From assembly GCA_933228895.1 (NCBI GenBank), contig OW121853.1:9988494-10052493 (forward strand): 64,000 bases of DNA, read 5' to 3'. Below the pieces are notes generated by a model. That model was given only the letters and a program-made list of their open reading frames with translations. It searched no databases and was not told the DNA's origin. Shown here one piece after another: positions 48,416 through 60,527 of this stretch (position 1 is its first letter; every line of letters starts with the position of its first letter). Made by a program: the position numbers and the translations under genes. The stretch comes from Platycnemis pennipes. Taxonomy: Eukaryota > Arthropoda > Insecta > Odonata > Platycnemididae.

Positions 48416-51269
48416 ACTAGCAGAAAACCGTGAGCGAGCAGTGAAATATTTTGACTGAAGCGAACTATTGTGTATGCTTGTACTTCCACACTTAATATAC
48501 TACTCTACATTACAAACACTACACTTTACTCTGAACCATGTAGCCCTGCGTCGTGTAGCTAAGCGTGCAATGTATAATTGAACTTTAGTTTCTCTATTTA
48601 TTTTTACAGAGTTGAAGAGAGTTTCATTGAAATTCCGTCACCTAGGTAGACCTGATTCAAAGATTAAAGTCCTGGGGCTATTAGATTACCCATTTTAGTT
48701 AGGAAAGGGAACTCATTCTGGGGTTTTCCTGCAATTCTTCAATACTGTCACAAGCAGCAATCTATAATTTAATTATTTTTGTTAAGATAGTTTAAGTACT
48801 TCGAGAAGATGCATAAACTTTACTTTAATTACTTTAAGTAATTACTTCACCACTTTTGAAAGTAAGTAATAGCAACAATTTCACCTCTTTCTCCTATTAA
48901 CTCATTCACAATTTCTTATAAAATCCCTGTTCCCTTACCATGATAAATGCCCTTAATGGTGCGTCTAAATATTGTCCATTAGTTTAATGAGCTCATGAGG
49001 TATGGCTGATAAATCATCTTCAGATGGATGATGAGGAGGGTCAACATTTCTGGACCGTTTTACTTTGTAACTGCGCTCTGGAATCAAATGCAGTTTGGAA
49101 AAAATCGGTAATGTGTATCCAAAAAATAATTTGTTTTCTATACACCTCCAATGAAGATTGAATGTAGAAAGAAGTAATAAATATAATTAACGACTTTGAT
49201 CCTGTGTGATTTCAGATACTTCAAAGTTCTCTAGCCAAATAACATGCTCAAAGAGCTACAAAATTTATTCCACTAGCTTTATGCTCCATACTTTGATTTT
49301 ATAGCACAGTTTTTCCATGCAGTTAATTCAACTTCCCTCTTTATGAGAATATTTAAATGACATTTGTGTAACAATTATGGGATATGCATTGGTGCAACGC
49401 TGCTGAGCACGGTGACCAGTATTCTGATTATGATCTCTAATCCAAAACCTAGAGCAGTAATATGCATTGGCGTACGAACAGATCCATATTTGACGGGTAC
49501 CAATTAAGCATTTATAAGTAAAAATATATTAGAAGTTTATTTTATTCTGTTTCACAGACAGGCAACTTTCACAGACATGCTGCAGCATAAGTGAGTGCTT
49601 GGGTATATTATGCGGAAGATTTGTTTCCTCAGACTGAAAGTAGAATATTCTGCCATGTGTTTACAAAATAATCTTATCCTAGTCCAACTTGCTGCCAAAT
49701 ATTTCCCCGAAGAAGTGATTTTCTAATTTCAACAGTTATTGACTGAAATTTCATTGGAAGAAGCCCTAGGTATCTCATAGAAAACGACTATCTAAACAGG
49801 AAAAATGTAATTATCCATGTATAAAGCATTAGTATTTATCATCACGTATGCATTAAGATCACAATAAATTACACAAGGTTTGATTTTAAGAGAAGCATGA
49901 TTTATTATCTTATTATATATTGATGAAAAATATTTACGGTATGGATTATTTATCTAATACCGTATTTTCAAAACCAACTTAGGTGACAGAATCGTAAAAA
50001 AGTGAAAATAAATAAATATTTCAGGATGAATTACTGATATTCAACTGAAAGGTTGACAATTGAGTGCCTCCGACAGCTGTGTAGGTGTTTTCTGTTACTA
50101 GGAGGGATACCGAACCATTAACTCCATAGAATGGCAATGAAATCAATGATTAATATAATATTTTATTAGATAAAAATTGGTGTGGAACGATAAGATACAG
50201 TCACCTAAATTTTATTTTACTGATTTAGATGTTTGACTGCTATCAATATCAGAATTCCCGTTAAGCTTCCAAACTAAGTAAGTTAGCCACAGCAACATAT
50301 TACATGCGTTTTTAATTTTCCAAAGTTTGAGGCAAGCTAATAGCAGAATGAATAAGCCAATTTTCGGCAGCAATTATGATATAGTGAATTCTTCTAATTA
50401 TTTTAGTATAGATAAGTAATTTTCTCATGTGGCTGCAACGATCCTCATTTAAATCTCAATTTAAGTTCAGAACATATAACCGTACTAGATGCATCGTGTT
50501 TTGCATTGGGAATTCATTAGAGCTGGCAGGCAGCTCATCTCACTGATATTTGACAGCTTTTTGGCCACTGCAATTGGACACATTATACAAAGTAGGTATG
50601 TTATATAAGTGGGTCTGTATTTGCCAAATTAACACTGGAAAAATAAGCGATACAGTGCAAATGAAAACTCAGTAACACTAGAACAGTCTCGGCGTTACTA
50701 ACGAGAGAACAGAAAATGACAGTATTCAAGAAAATTGTTAGCAAAAGTTCATTGATGCACGTATCATTTGGTGAAATCTGTAATGCACAAATATGGATTC
50801 TATGTGAATATGAAAGGGGACCTAAGGCATGAGTTTCCCACGAGGAAACTCTCCTTGGACTCACTTACTATTTTATGTTTGGAAATATGAATGCCATTTA
50901 TTCTTCTTTTTGAGGGAGCCAAACAATTATGACGCATTAGGCAAGGATTAATTTCTCAATTCATAACCATTCCGGATCACATAGTTCCTTCTCTATGGAA
51001 AACAATGGATATGCACTTTCACAAAGAAGCAAAAAATTGAACCACTCTTTTCAGCACATAAATAGACTCTATCTTAGTAGATAGTTCGCTGTAATCATTT
51101 TCACAGTCATCCGCATTACTATTGAAACGATAGATTTAACTTTTGAAATATTACGTTTTCATCAGTCATATATACTCAACTTGTTCATTTTTTTCCCAAT
51201 CACGTACGAATTGCTTGAAAAAAAAGATTAACTAACTCTGACATGGGTTAAAGTTTTCAGTCGTTATAA
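48416..51269. other. Unassigned AT-rich stretch
   Basis: No gene or repeat recognised. Confidence 0.5.
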
Positions 51270-51502
51270 AGGCCGCTTTACACGATACAATTTTTTGCAC
51301 AATTTCTTGTACAAACTCTTGTATAGACTGAACGAAATTGTATGTTTGTCTGAATGGAATTAGAACACATTCTATTTCCCTTTCAGTCATTCAGACAATC
51401 GCACAAGTTTTCGTACAATTTGCCGCTTTACACGGTACAATTTCCTCATGCAAGAGTTTGTACAAGAAATTGTACAAAAAATTGTATCGTGTAAAGCGGC
51501 CT
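51270..51502. mobile_element. Foldback MITE with 52-bp terminal inverted repeats
   Basis: Arms 51,270-51,321 and 51,451-51,502 are reverse complements over 52 bases with one mismatch; the outer end is AGGCCGCTTTACACGATACA. TAA precedes the left end (51,267-51,269) and TAA follows the right (51,503-51,505), which fits a 3-bp target duplication of the PIF/Harbinger type. A third copy of the terminal motif, GCCGCTTTACACGGTACAAT, lies internally at 51,422. The centre holds another inverted pair, TTGTCTGAATG and CATTCAGACAA. There is no coding capacity. Confidence 0.9.
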
Positions 51503-54500
51503 TAAGAAATATGAAAAATGCGCACAGTTTGTATAACAGCGATTTGAACATTGAAACAAAGCACGCATTCTTTTTAGAGTAGCATGGAGCCAGCAGTAGA
51601 GTAGAGGAACCAGCGGTAGCAAGCACTACGGTAAGACGGGCCGCGCGATGAGTCACATCGTCCTCGGCGAACCCAGCTACCAAGAGCTTTGCGACAATCG
51701 ATGACGTTGCCTGACACAGCGTGAGTGCATCGCAAACTGCGTTATGCCTGTATATTCACAGCTTCAGTTCTCATTTGAAATATATTTAGTATTAAATTGC
51801 ACTCCAAATCACATGAAGCTAAGCCATAAGTCTTTATTTTAATTGCTGAAAGATTTAAGGCACTTATGAACTCATCAAATTTTCAAAATATAGAGGTCAT
51901 CAGATCAATATTTTTCCCAATACATTACCACATTTAGTATCGTTAAATCATACTTTAGAAAGTAATGCGGAATTATAGATATTAATTCTATTTCAAATAG
52001 TATAACCTACTAAAACAAAGAGCGTAATAATGCAAGGAGGTCATGTGCAATTCCTACCCGGCCGTATTTATTTAAACCTTTTCATTTTTCAGGTAAAATA
52101 TTGTACATTTTAAATCATGCTAAACCTATGACTGGTGCAACTATAATAATCTGAAATATACCTTGTTTTATCACTTAATATTCGATATTATTTTTCGGCA
52201 ACACTAGTTCCCAACGCCGAAGAATGCCCCTCGAATTTAAAAAAGTAAAATCACATCATTTGCGGCTAAAATAATGATGTATCATTTATATTCTTGAGAC
52301 AAAGGCCGATCTTGATGAGCGTGATCCCGCATTAATTCTTTCCAGAATTTCCGAGTCAGAGTGCCGGAGAAACTCTATCCGGTGAAATAGGGTATGCCTT
52401 AGGTGTTCATAAGTTTTTATGCTCATGTAAGTTGAAAGTTAAAGACAAAGCCTTGCCAAAAATAAAAAAAATGGTAAAAGGTTTGGGAAGCTTTACAGTT
52501 TGCTCTAAATTCATTTGTTTTAAGGAATTCCTTTTACTGTATAGAATACAACTGAGTTATTTTCCTGATTCACTAAAGAATTCTGCCTAAAATGAGTCAC
52601 TTTACTATCTTAATTTGCAACTTCCAAGCATCGGTGCTACTACATTAGGATTTTTTATTGATTTTTTAATGAAAATATAAGTGAAAAGTAATCCGTTGCA
52701 TTGGTCATCCTCGTCTTACTCCTTTGCGTCTTTCTTTTCCATTCACCTCTACCGTGATCTCATAGAACATTCGGTGTATATTTATTTTAGAGCGTAGCAA
52801 ATATACTTTCTATGATGTTAAGATGCAAAATTAAAAACATTCTATCCAAAGCAGATAATGATGAAATAACTAATGCCTACCATTGACAAGGTAGTGTCAG
52901 CATGACTCTTGCCTAACAAATTTCCATAGTAATAACCAGTGTAGAAAAACGCCTTACTAAGTTTTGAATAAAAGCACCAGCTAAACTTTTATTTTGGCTC
53001 CTCTATCTTTTAATTTTGTCCTTCTAAATTTCAAACAGATAATTTTTAAAATTCCAAATATTTAAACCATTTAATTCCTCGTAACCTATTGGTAACCATT
53101 TTTTTTACTCCTACTATCCCTCTCGTCCAATTTTACCTGGAATAGAATTCATCAAGTTGCAATAAAGTATCCGGATTTGGTTTCTTGCACCATTAGTGAA
53201 AACCTAAGCTCGGCTCGAATGTAGTAAGCGCAGTGACCATTAACGCATATGTCAACCACCAGACTAAGATAACCTTTGAACATAAACAGAGGCATGAAGA
53301 CAAGGGCTTTGAATGCTAATCTGCAACGGGTATTGCACTTCAATTTTTTTCTCGCACGAGGCTCCATTCAGTATACATACTTTGTTTCAAAGACAATGAA
53401 AGTATTGTGAAATCGTAAAAACTATGGTCCACCAAGAATTGTGATTTGCTATTACTTACAGGCCAATGAAATAAAAGTAAATTCGCCAAATCCACGAAGC
53501 CTAGAGCTTGATAGAGTAGTGTAATAGTAATATTATTTTCTAGTTTGCAATGGGTGAGTTCTTACGTCATTTTCTGCAGATCAAGCAAACGGGAATCACA
53601 CCATGATATTTGCTCTGGATATTTCCATGCCATATATATTATGTTTTTCAGGATTCAAGAAAAAAATATTAAAATTCGCTCAGTTATGTCGCACACGATT
53701 TTCCGTGAAAATGCAACATGGTTACCTAAGTGTGAATTATTGATATAAAAAATTATGCACCTGATATTGGAACTGTAAAATTATGCCTCAAGAAGTTACA
53801 TATCTCTTTGTAAAAATATGAATCCGACATAGTGAATATAAAATGTGTATAGCGTACAGAAATAATGCATAATGTAAATAAAGGAAGTCGTAAAGGCGTA
53901 AAAGGAATATCATATAAAACTTCCAAGTGATTCAATAACACGGCAGGAAATTTTATGTCCTGTAAATGTAGTAAAAATATATTATTTGTCAAACATAATG
54001 TACAAAATTATCACACATAGCAAACGAAACCGCCCTAGGGTACAGGGGAATTGAATCACTAATAAGATTTTAATCTGAGGTAACACACTTTTAACTTTAA
54101 CATAAACAGGTGTGATAAACATGCACGAACATGTTTTTAAGAGAAGAATAAGATTAGAGTAGAGTTGATTATTAACATTAGTGTAAGTGAAGAGCATGTA
54201 AGAGATAAAGACCTGACAAACAACATAATATTAATAAAATCATAATATTATAAAGCCGATGCTATCCAGAAATACACTAAATAATTTAGGAACCATACTA
54301 TTATTTTATATTCTCACCATTTTTTCATCACATGCAATGTAAAATAAAATTGTGAATTTTTTGATCAAGCACATTGGCTCTTAACTAAGCTTTTCTAATA
54401 CAATACAAATTATTTCATGTGAGCTGAGCATTGAAACAATTAATCAAAGGGAAAAACTTTAGCTCTTTTATAGGGAGAGATAGGGCCAACATGCTTCGGC

Positions 54501-55404
54501 TCATGAAATATACAAAATAAATCCATTTATTTTTGAGTGACGAATTGAGTAAAGAATTTAATGACCTAGAAGTCGATTGGGGAGGCATATACTAGAGGCA
54601 CATTTTTCTACTTGGAAAAAAATTAATCTAGTAATAAGTTTAAACAGATGGAGAGCCTGAAAGCACAAGGATAGGAAACATACTAAAACAACTTAGGTTT
54701 GTTGATGGCCAAGCGTTACTTAGCCAACCGAATAAATATTTAAAATACCTATGATACCGTTTACAGCTAACGAAAGCGGAAGTTTAAAATTTTACACTTT
54801 CACATAAATGAAAGCTAACTGCAAACAATACGTCTTATTGAGAGTCTTTTGTGTAAATATACCAAACGAAAAACAAAATTAGGAGGGTATCTGTTAGCAA
54901 ATATGATAATATTTGGTAATTTGGTTGAGATTTTGAACGCATGCAGGTGTAGATACCATAGATTTGGTGAAAAAATGCTTTGACTTAGCATTATTTGTCG
55001 ACAATAGAGCATTTATGGCTAAATCCTTGATCATAGATGAAAACATTCTGGATATGGAACGCCAGTAGATATTAATCCGACACCTGGTGACCGAGGTCTT
55101 TAGAAATGTATATGATGAATGAAAAGAGGCAATTGTGAGATGGGTGATAAAGATAATGGAAAAAGTGAAATGTAAGGAATGGCCAATAAACGGTGCTAAT
55201 GATGAAACGCCGAGATTGATAGAGGAAAAAAATAAAATTTTGAAGGAAATTAAGTAGCGATTTTCTTTATAAGCTATGGATTAAATTGCTGCTAGCGGAC
55301 TATCTAATTGAGGAGGATCATCATAATTCCTTTCCGCCAGAGGTTCTGCACACTCAATTCAAGGGTTACAGCTTGTACCTACGTAAGCAAATGTAAATAA
55401 TTTC
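51503..55404. other. Unassigned AT-rich stretch
   Basis: 51,590-51,740 is GC-richer but without a recognisable protein or RNA. The rest is AT-rich with short frames only. Confidence 0.5.
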
Positions 55405-56262
55405 GTGAAAAAAATGCTCCCATTCAAAAATAAGTCATCTGGAGTGAATATCCTCGGAGAACAATATAGCATGTTGTGATATACTGATGACATAGCAGTC
55501 ATATCAGAGAAGGACAGGGACCGGAAAAAGATGTTAATAGGCCTGAAAAGGACAATGGCAAGATGTCACATGAAGACCATTTAAAAATACTACGATACTG
55601 GTGTGCAACAAGAGATAAGAGGCCAAAGCCAACGTTAAAACTAGAACTAGGAAAACAAAAATTGGAAGTGGTGAAAGAGTTTTCTTACCTTGGAAGCCGA
55701 GTAACCAAAGATGAACGAAGTAATAAAGAAATATTCAGAAGAATACCCCAAGCAAAGGGGGCATTCTATCTACTAACCGCTGAATATAAAACCTAGAAGT
55801 AAGGAAACGATTCATTAGAGCTTACATCTGTAGCATGTTTCTTACGGCAGTGAGGCATGGACAATTACTGCAGCGGAGAAGAAAAGGGTGGAAGCATTCG
55901 AAATGTGGTGCTCCAGAAGAATGATGAAGATAAAATGGAACAACTGAATGACAAACGAAGAAGTCTTAATAAGAGTGGGAGAAAAGAGAAGTCTGCTGAA
56001 AACCGCAAACAAAAGACGGGACAATCTAATCGACCTATGTCTTTAGACACGATCACCTGATAAACACAATCGCTGAAGGACAGGTGGATGGGAAAAATGG
56101 CGAAGGAAGGCCTCGTTTGAGATGCACAGAACAAGAGATTATGGATGTTAAAGAGAAGAAATACGTGAATATTAAGAGTTTAGCCGATAGAAGAATTCAG
56201 TGAATCCAGTGAAGAGCGGCTTCAAACCAATCTCAGGATTGATGACTAATGATGATGATTAT
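55405..56262 (+). mobile_element. RTE-like retrotransposon, copy F (5'-truncated)
   Basis: Starts with KSSGVNILGEQYSML near 55,430 and ends with CAAACCAATCTCAGGATTGA followed by TGATGATGATT at 56,250-56,260. The RT C-box reads YTDDIAVISE (55,478-55,505), whereas copy D has FADD. LGKQKLEVVKEFSYLGSRV is at 55,645-55,700. The C-terminal domain (RMMKIKWNN, RRDNLIDLC) runs through 55,917-56,040 in shifted frames. The coding region is broken by several stops. This copy is uninterrupted where copies D and E have insertions, so it shows the empty state of both sites. Confidence 0.87.
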
Positions 56263-57879
56263 CAACTCTTCTCTGAGGATCTTAACATTTACGCCTTTTC
56301 TTACCGGATTCACCATATTTAAATTGGCGTTAACGCGACTAAGTCGCTCTTTTTCCTTATTGTCCAGCATTAATTTTAGCATTGTTTAGCTTTCTGATAT
56401 TATTATTATTTCTCTACCTAACTAACTTAAAAGATAACGGTGTTAAATTAGCTCTCTTAAGAATTTTTGGTTCCATTGACAATGATTGTGGACAAAGGTG
56501 ACGAAATTTTTGAAACAATACCAAGACAAATGAACCACGTTTTTCATGGAGTTCCACCAAGTTTAACCTGATCATTTCATATAGGTATACCTAATATATT
56601 TTAGAAGGTAAGGTATGATGGCGAAATGGGTACGTATGAAAATTGAGTTGCTGAGGATAGATATAAAAAAATGGCTTTGAGAGAAAGATACATGGAAACA
56701 AAGCATATTGTTTATGTAGGGAGAGGCTGAAAAACGGCTGCCGATTCGTACAGAGGATTTTAATTGGTATTTAGCTGTTATGTAGCGTTAATGCAAAGAA
56801 AAATGCGGGCAGTGTGTGAAAGCGTAATCTAACTGTTGGAAAATTGCCAAGCAATCAAATGTCGTTTGGAAAATATCACAAATGTTCTCACCCTGCTCAG
56901 GCAAGGTACCTACCATTAGTTCGTAAGAAGAGATTGGAGATCATGCAGAGTGTGAGTATCCCATGCAATAGCGGTGGCAGCTATTTCCATTCGGGCATAG
57001 AGAGGGGAGAAGACCGGAAAGGATCTATGAAAGGCACGGTGACTGGATAGACCGGGAATCAGTAACTTGATCGACAAGATGTGCAATATGTATAGCGATG
57101 ATGCTAAGGAGAAAAAGAAATTGCTAGAAAAAATTTGGAGCTGTCCAAAGTTCGAATGCCTATGCTCTTGTGGGGTTTGCAACTGGACAGCGTCTTGATG
57201 CCAACGTACACATACTTCAGTCAAACGTCTGCGCGTGAGTTTTGAGTTCCTGGGACATTAGACATTGAAAAATAATCGAGCGGGTGACCAAGGATAATAA
57301 TTCTCTACTTGAATATTTACAATTCAAAATGAAAAGTTCATAAATAAATTCCTCCATTGCTAGTTTACTTGCAAAAGATAATTATTATAATTGAATCTCT
57401 GCATGTTGAGGCAATTTGAATATGTCTAACGGTTACTATTCGGAATCATTCCATATTAAATTTAATAAGCTTTACTATCAATTTAGTAATTGGTGCTTAA
57501 AAGCACTCGGCAATCAGCGAATTTAACAAATTAGCCAGCGATAACCAGTTTCATCCGATTCCATCCCCGTCATGGTCTCACAATTAATCTACGTTTCGCT
57601 AGATTACTAGGGCTAACGGGCATTCATAATTACTCCCTCATTGAATAGCAAGATCCTCTAATGGTTTTTCATCCCCGCAGTTTATAATCAATAAACAAGT
57701 TATGAAAATCGTTTATTATTTTCCTTATATTTATCGTATTATATGAGATGATGGTTGGATATACTTGAGGGAAACAATTTCAATGTATTTGCTTTCTTGA
57801 ATCCTTAATTCTTCTCTTCAGAAAGTTTTTTCAAGGATTGCCGAGCGTAGATAGAGATCCTGCGGTTTATTAACTTGCA
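56263..57879. other. Unassigned
   Basis: No recognised gene. The 102-codon minus frame at 56,916-57,224 has hydrophobic runs but no recognised family. Confidence 0.45.
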
Positions 57880-59370
57880 ACTGAAGCCGCAAAAAAAAAG
57901 TGCCCGAACTTTGATGATGCACCTCAATTTCAACCATTCCGGAAAGAGCTGTGATTAAATTGATTTTACGGTACCATGAGAAATACAAAGATATAAGAAA
58001 AAGTTCGTGTAAACATAATCAAGTTTTCAATTTGGCAAAAAATAAAATATTTTGTTATTCTCAATAATTTTGTGAAATTTGTGCGTGGAAATGCAAAAGA
58101 ATTATACAGAGTATGTGCAAGAAGGAGGATAAAGTTCCCCAAATGAAACAGCATTTTTGAGAGTTCAAAGAGGAGATGAAAGATGGGGTCTGTTGGAACG
58201 GATGCCACATAAACTCGAAGAAAGAAGAAAAACTCAGATGAGCATCGATGGATAGTGTCAAGTCAAGATCATCATTCCTTCAGGAGGAAGAAGGCGAGTA
58301 ACACGGAATTTCTACATAGACATCCCAAGAAAAATCAACAGATGAGGAATCTTCCGACTCGGACCTCAATTTTTTTCATAATATTAAGGAGACTAGGGAT
58401 GAAAATCATCATAGAGCATCTTCGGGGTAAAAGTGGGGTCAATTACCAAATGTGGCAGAAGCATCTGCAGGAACGGGAATGTCCCTCAGAGCAGCACCAA
58501 TGATCGTGAGCGCAACTTTAAACGGCGCTATACTCATAACCCCGGAAGACACATCAAAGGTAATGAACCGGAATTAGTTACAGGGAGAGGAAAAGATGAT
58601 GCTAGGTACAGTGGAAGCAAAAAGAGAAGGAACAAAAAGTGCTATTGAGGGGCTCTATTTTTTACGGCAAGAAGAAGGGATGCAATTAATCTGAAGAAAG
58701 TAGGGAAGAGAACTTGCCAATCTAAGGTCAGGAAAGAACATGTCGGGTTATTTGAAGAGCCAAACTCCCACTTTATGGAGTTTGTTCTCCTCACAGAAGG
58801 GTCTACAAGGAACATCAAATCAATGATTCTTGATTTTTTTGCGAAATAAAATATGGATCTGTCGAATTTAAAAGTCATCGGATGCGACGGCACCAACATG
58901 AATTCCAGTCAGAAAGGTGGCATAATCCGTTTACTGAAAGCACAGCTCCGATGTCCCATAAATTGTCCTATTCGCCAATCGCATTTGCATGAGTTACAAA
59001 AACATTATTTGGTAAAAAATTAGACGGGCAAACTAAGGGTCCATATTCGTTCGCAGGACCTATGGGCTCTGCCCTTCAAGACTTTTACACTATACATACC
59101 ATAGGGTTTGAGACAATTCCACCAACATTAGAGTCCAGCGTAGCAGACTCAAATTTGCTGAACATTGATCAGAATTTTATCTTGGAAATTTCCTGTGCTA
59201 TGACTACAGGATTTGGCTAGGAAATTCGAGAATTATGTGAGCATAGCACAACTTTGGAACTCGATTTTCCATGCTATACTCAAAGAGTAGAAAGATCTGT
59301 GAAAGAAGTGATCCGAGCTTCATTGACTTCCGCAGCCAAAGAGGTAATGAAAATACTGGAAAACAGAACC
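57880..59370 (+). pseudogene. Decayed gene of a transposon-like family with a GCDGTN motif
   Basis: Plus-strand pieces line up in the order of a protein family I have seen repeated in arthropod gene sets, whose function I do not know. CPNFDDAPQFQPFRKE is near 57,902, LPNVAEASAGTGMSLRAAP near 58,444, and EHVGLFEEPNSHFMEFVL near 58,737. LKVIGCDGTNMNS and KGGIIRLLKAQL are near 58,868-58,950, and YSFAGPMGSALQD, in a shifted frame, is near 59,045. It carries several in-frame stops and frameshifts, so it is a pseudogene. High copy number in other genomes suggests a mobile-element origin, which is inference from memory. Both ends are uncertain. Confidence 0.55.
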
Positions 59371-59542
59371 GAAATATACATCTACATATGTTATATTAGT
59401 TTATATGCTAATTCATGTTTACGTGTGAAAGAGTCGGTAACGCCAAAGCGGGAAGCTTTGTTTCCTAAGAGGTACCTATATACCTCGATTACATGAATTG
59501 CTATTAATGTATACTCAATGTATTTATATGAGAAATAAAACT

Positions 59543-59561
59543 ATTATTATTATTATTATTT
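59543..59561. repeat. (ATT)n microsatellite, left flank of R4/Dong-like element
   Basis: About six ATT units. On the other strand this is (TAA/AAT)n. It sits immediately downstream of the element's 3' end and matches the tract at 60,514-60,527. Confidence 0.95.
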
Positions 59562-59589
59562 GAGTTAGTTACTATAACATAACTTCCTC

Positions 59590-59701
59590 CTCCGAGTCTC
59601 CGGCTAGCATCAGGTTTCGTTGCCGTCATAATTGCCGGAGACTCGAGGGGGGTCGTGCCTAAGGGTAGCCACGTCCGCCACCCTCGAATAGGTGGCTACC
59701 C
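59590..59701 (-). other. Structured 3' end of the R4/Dong-like element
   Basis: Two perfect stems: CGAGTCTCCGGC (59,593-59,604) with its complement at 59,634-59,645, and GGGTAGCCAC (59,663-59,672) with its complement at 59,692-59,701. The second includes the ORF stop. In R2-type elements the 3' UTR RNA fold is recognised by the RT. A similar role here is inference. Confidence 0.7.
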
Positions 59702-60500
59702 AGCATTAGGGTCATACGCACGAAGCAGGCGAAGGGCCCAGAGAAAGACAGCCTTCTGCATTGCACTTGCAAGTGCATCCGCTCGCGCCCAGCACGCTGG
59801 GATGCACTTGAGATTTTCAACCAGTGAGGTCTAGACACGACCAACCACGCCCACGATCCCGAGTATTTTTCACGAGTATCCCACGTACATTTGCCGGAGT
59901 TCGCACAGCAGATCTTGATATTTAATCCTTTTTTTCTATTTCCTTCGCTGCCATGTTCGTTTCGGCCGGTGCCGAAAACTAGATCAAGAACATGGCATGC
60001 GAGATATTGTCAAGGAGAACGATATCAGGCTTCGTCGCCTCCAACTGCCTGGTGGTGGGGAAGGAATAATTCCACCAGATCTTACACTTATCGTACTCCA
60101 CGACGGACTCGATGTCTCCAGGGGCGCAAGGCAGCACCGGATTCGCGTCTATGCCGTAATGGTGTCTTAGATGGCAATACAACACCCGCAGAGCTGAGTT
60201 GTGCCGGTTTATATATGCGTTCTTCGCATAAAAGCTGCAGCCGGAGAGTAGATGACCTAAAGTCTCCGGCTGCCTTCGGCACGCTCTGCATCTCGTGGCC
60301 GTCACGTTTGCCACAAAGATGACGCGGCGGTACACGAGGGTGTTGATGACACCATCTTGGCACGCGAACACAAATCTCTCGGTCTCGGACTTCAGACCTG
60401 CGGAGCGCAGGAAGGCGAACGTGAGCTCCTTCGATAGCCCATGCGTTTCCAAGTTTCGATAGAAACTTCCATTCATGGGCTTCTCGGTATGCTTGCGGAG
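59697..60500 (-). pseudogene. Restriction-like endonuclease and CCHC end of an R4/Dong-type ORF
   Basis: A 165-codon open piece (59,979-60,476) has LRSAGLKSETERFVFACQDG and VINTLVYRRVI. A CCHC knuckle follows, CRACRRQPETLGHLLSGC, and then YCHLRHHYGIDANPVLPCAP. The restriction-like endonuclease core PDIVLLDN comes next, preceded by KIWWNYSFPTTRQL. These domains cut the target strand to prime reverse transcription. After an in-frame stop, coding similarity continues (FSAPAETN) and, after a frameshift, KYQDLLCELRQMYVGYS and AMQKAVFLWALRLLRAYDPN. It reaches the natural stop at 59,696-59,698, inside a hairpin arm. Downstream copies are inactive through at least two breaks. Confidence 0.87.
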
Positions 60501-60513
60501 CAGGATCTCTATT

Positions 60514-60527
60514 TATTATTATTATTA
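60514..60527. repeat. (ATT)n microsatellite, right flank of R4/Dong-like element
   Basis: Four to five ATT units directly at the 5' truncation point of the element. Together with the left tract it looks like one original microsatellite split by the insertion. Confidence 0.9.

Larger units (their letters stand above)
59562..60513 (-). mobile_element. R4/Dong-like non-LTR retrotransposon, 5'-truncated, inserted in (ATT)n
   Basis: The minus strand carries the C-terminal part of an R2/R4-type ORF and a GC-rich structured 3' UTR, with (ATT)n on both sides. Dong, an R4-clade element first described from silkworm, is known to insert into TAA repeats, which matches this setting. Composition is clearly GC-richer than the surroundings. 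The RT domain itself is missing by 5' truncation. Confidence 0.85.

Noticed and set aside
59891..60322. 143-codon plus-strand frame
   Set aside because: Shadow of the R4/Dong-like C-terminal ORF on the minus strand. Its composition is simply GC-rich and no family is recognised.
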